Assembly: GCA_028706735.1 (NCBI GenBank)
Contig: JAQTVS010000187.1
Location: 1-5,955, forward strand
DNA from: Thiomonas sp.
Lineage (GTDB): Bacteria; Pseudomonadota; Gammaproteobacteria; Burkholderiales; Burkholderiaceae_C
DNA length: 5,955 nucleotides
Reading direction: 5' to 3'
A program made the position numbers and the translations under genes. The notes below the pieces were generated by a model. That model ran no database searches, was not told the origin of the DNA, and saw only the letters and a program-made list of their open reading frames with translations. Positions 4,956-5,955 of this stretch are shown here, in pieces. Each line of letters starts with the position of its first letter. Position 1 is the stretch's first letter.

Positions 4956-5955
4956 CGCAATATGCCGCCTTTGCGGCGCCCACCCTCACCGGCCCGGCCC
5001 ACAGCGCCCCTGGCGCGCTGCAATTGAGCGGGCTGCAATGGGGTGTTGGCGCTTGGCAGTCGGCCATCGTCGATCTGCAGGTTCCACCCGGACAGACCCT
5101 GGTGCTGCTGGGGCATAACGGCGCGGGAAAGAGCGCCCTGCTCGACACCCTCGCCGGCTTTCTGCCCGTGCGTGCCGGGCGGCTGCATCTGGGCGCGCGC
5201 AACCTCGCCGCGTTGCCGCCCGAGCTGCGCCGCATCGGCTATATGTTCCAGCGCGACGCCCTGTTTCCGCACTGGACCATTGAACGCAATCTGCGCTTTG
5301 GCCGGGGCGCGCAGGCTGATCTTGATGCCCTGCTCGATGCGCTCGAACTCCGCCCCTGGCTGCGCCACTCTGCGCACCAGCTCAGTGGCGGCCAGCGGCA
5401 GCGGGTGGCGCTGGCGCGGGCGCTGGTCGGCACACCCGAATTGCTCTTGCTCGACGAGCCGCTCGCAGCCATCGACCCCGAAGCCCGCCCTGCTCTGCGC
5501 CGCGCCTTGGCGGCGCTGCTGCGCGCACGCGCCATCACCACCGTGCTGGTGACGCACGACGCGAGCGACGCCCGACTGCTGGGCGACCTCGTCGGCGTGC
5601 TCGACAGCGGCAGGCTGCTGCAGATCGGCACGCCAGAAAACGTGTTTAAACACCCGGCTGATCTGCGCACCGCGCGTCTGGTCGGCGTGGACAATCTGTG
5701 GGCCTTGCAGGTGCTGTCGTCCTCCGGCAGCGGCCAGCAGGCCACGATCACGCTCGGCATCGACGGACATCCCGTGCTCGATTGGTCTGGCGTGCTGCCC
5801 GCTGGAGCCGCAGCGCAGGCCGGAGACCGTCTCACCCTGGCCGTCCGGGCCGAATCGGTCCACCCTTGCCCGGCTTCTGCCACGCAACAAGCGCCCGCCG
5901 CATCTGGAGAGATCACCCTGCCAGCCCGCCTGCACACCGCCCGGTGCGAGGGCCC
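4943..5955 (+). CDS. Molybdate/tungstate ABC transporter ATP-binding protein (WtpC/ModC type), cut by window edge
   Basis: 337 complete codons are present and no stop is reached before the right edge. The ATPase domain is intact: Walker A GHNGAGKS (57-64), Q-loop Q103 in FQRDALFPHW, signature LSGGQRQRVALARAL (147-161), Walker B LLLLDE (167-172) and H-loop TVLVTHD (200-206). The D-loop reads AAID rather than the common SALD. After RTARLVGVDNLWALQV (242-257), a C-terminal domain of the TOBE/Mop kind begins (for example DRLTLAVRAESVHP). In ModC-like proteins this domain can bind the oxyanion and inhibit transport, but it is incomplete here and interrupted by an Ala/Ser-rich stretch (308-321). 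The ATG at 4943 overlaps wtpB by 13 bases, with AAAAGG too close to act well as a ribosome binding site. No other in-frame ATG/GTG start was found nearby. ModC, WtpC and sulfate-type CysA share these motifs; the role is set by the neighbours. Confidence 0.9.
   Translation, partial: MAALTQYAAFAAPTLTGPAHSAPGALQLSGLQWGVGAWQSAIVDLQVPPGQTLVLLGHNGAGKSALLDTLAGFLPVRAGRLHLGARNLAALPPELRRIGYMFQRDALFPHWTIERNLRFGRGAQADLDALLDALELRPWLRHSAHQLSGGQRQRVALARALVGTPELLLLDEPLAAIDPEARPALRRALAALLRARAITTVLVTHDASDARLLGDLVGVLDSGRLLQIGTPENVFKHPADLRTARLVGVDNLWALQVLSSSGSGQQATITLGIDGHPVLDWSGVLPAGAAAQAGDRLTLAVRAESVHPCPASATQQAPAASGEITLPARLHTARCEG

Noticed and set aside
4799..5935. A 378-codon minus-strand open frame opposite the permease and ATPase genes
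   Set aside because: It spans the antisense of two genes with clear ABC motifs, and its translation is compositionally biased with no domain.

Overview
The window looks like chromosomal DNA of a high-GC betaproteobacterium, most likely Burkholderiales. The gene order pmbA / yjgA(darP)-mogA and the close MogA and DarP matches point there. A genus such as Thiomonas is only a guess from protein style. Codon choice is strongly GC-biased throughout, and no mobile element, tRNA, rRNA or CRISPR is visible.

Layout. Positions 1-193 (minus) hold the N-terminal 64 residues of a Tat-exported TRAP-type solute-binding protein that runs off the left edge. Positions 194-423 are non-coding. They carry its ribosome binding site, a cluster of inverted repeats that could be an operator, and a strong UUCG-capped hairpin just after pmbA. 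Positions 424-1779 (minus) are pmbA/tldE. A short divergent spacer (1780-1868) with an 18-bp imperfect palindrome separates it from a plus-strand series: yjgA/darP (1869-2441), mogA (2392-3045), a WtpA-type molybdate/tungstate binding protein (3126-4091), its permease (4131-4955) and its ATPase (4943 to the right edge, incomplete).

How the genes fit together. The plus-strand half joins molybdate/tungstate uptake to molybdenum cofactor synthesis. The binding protein captures the oxyanion in the periplasm, the permease and ATPase import it, and MogA adenylates molybdopterin to prepare it for metal insertion. A ModE-like inverted repeat (3089-3111) sits in the 80-bp gap before wtpA, so the transporter may be repressed by molybdate independently of yjgA-mogA. 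PmbA (protease/peptide maturation) and DarP (50S ribosome assembly) are housekeeping neighbours with no evident role in metal uptake.

I see no clearly undescribed system. The points most worth a second look are the candidate ModE operator, the WtpA-type rather than ModA-type binding protein beside mogA, and the inverted repeats upstream of the TRAP gene.
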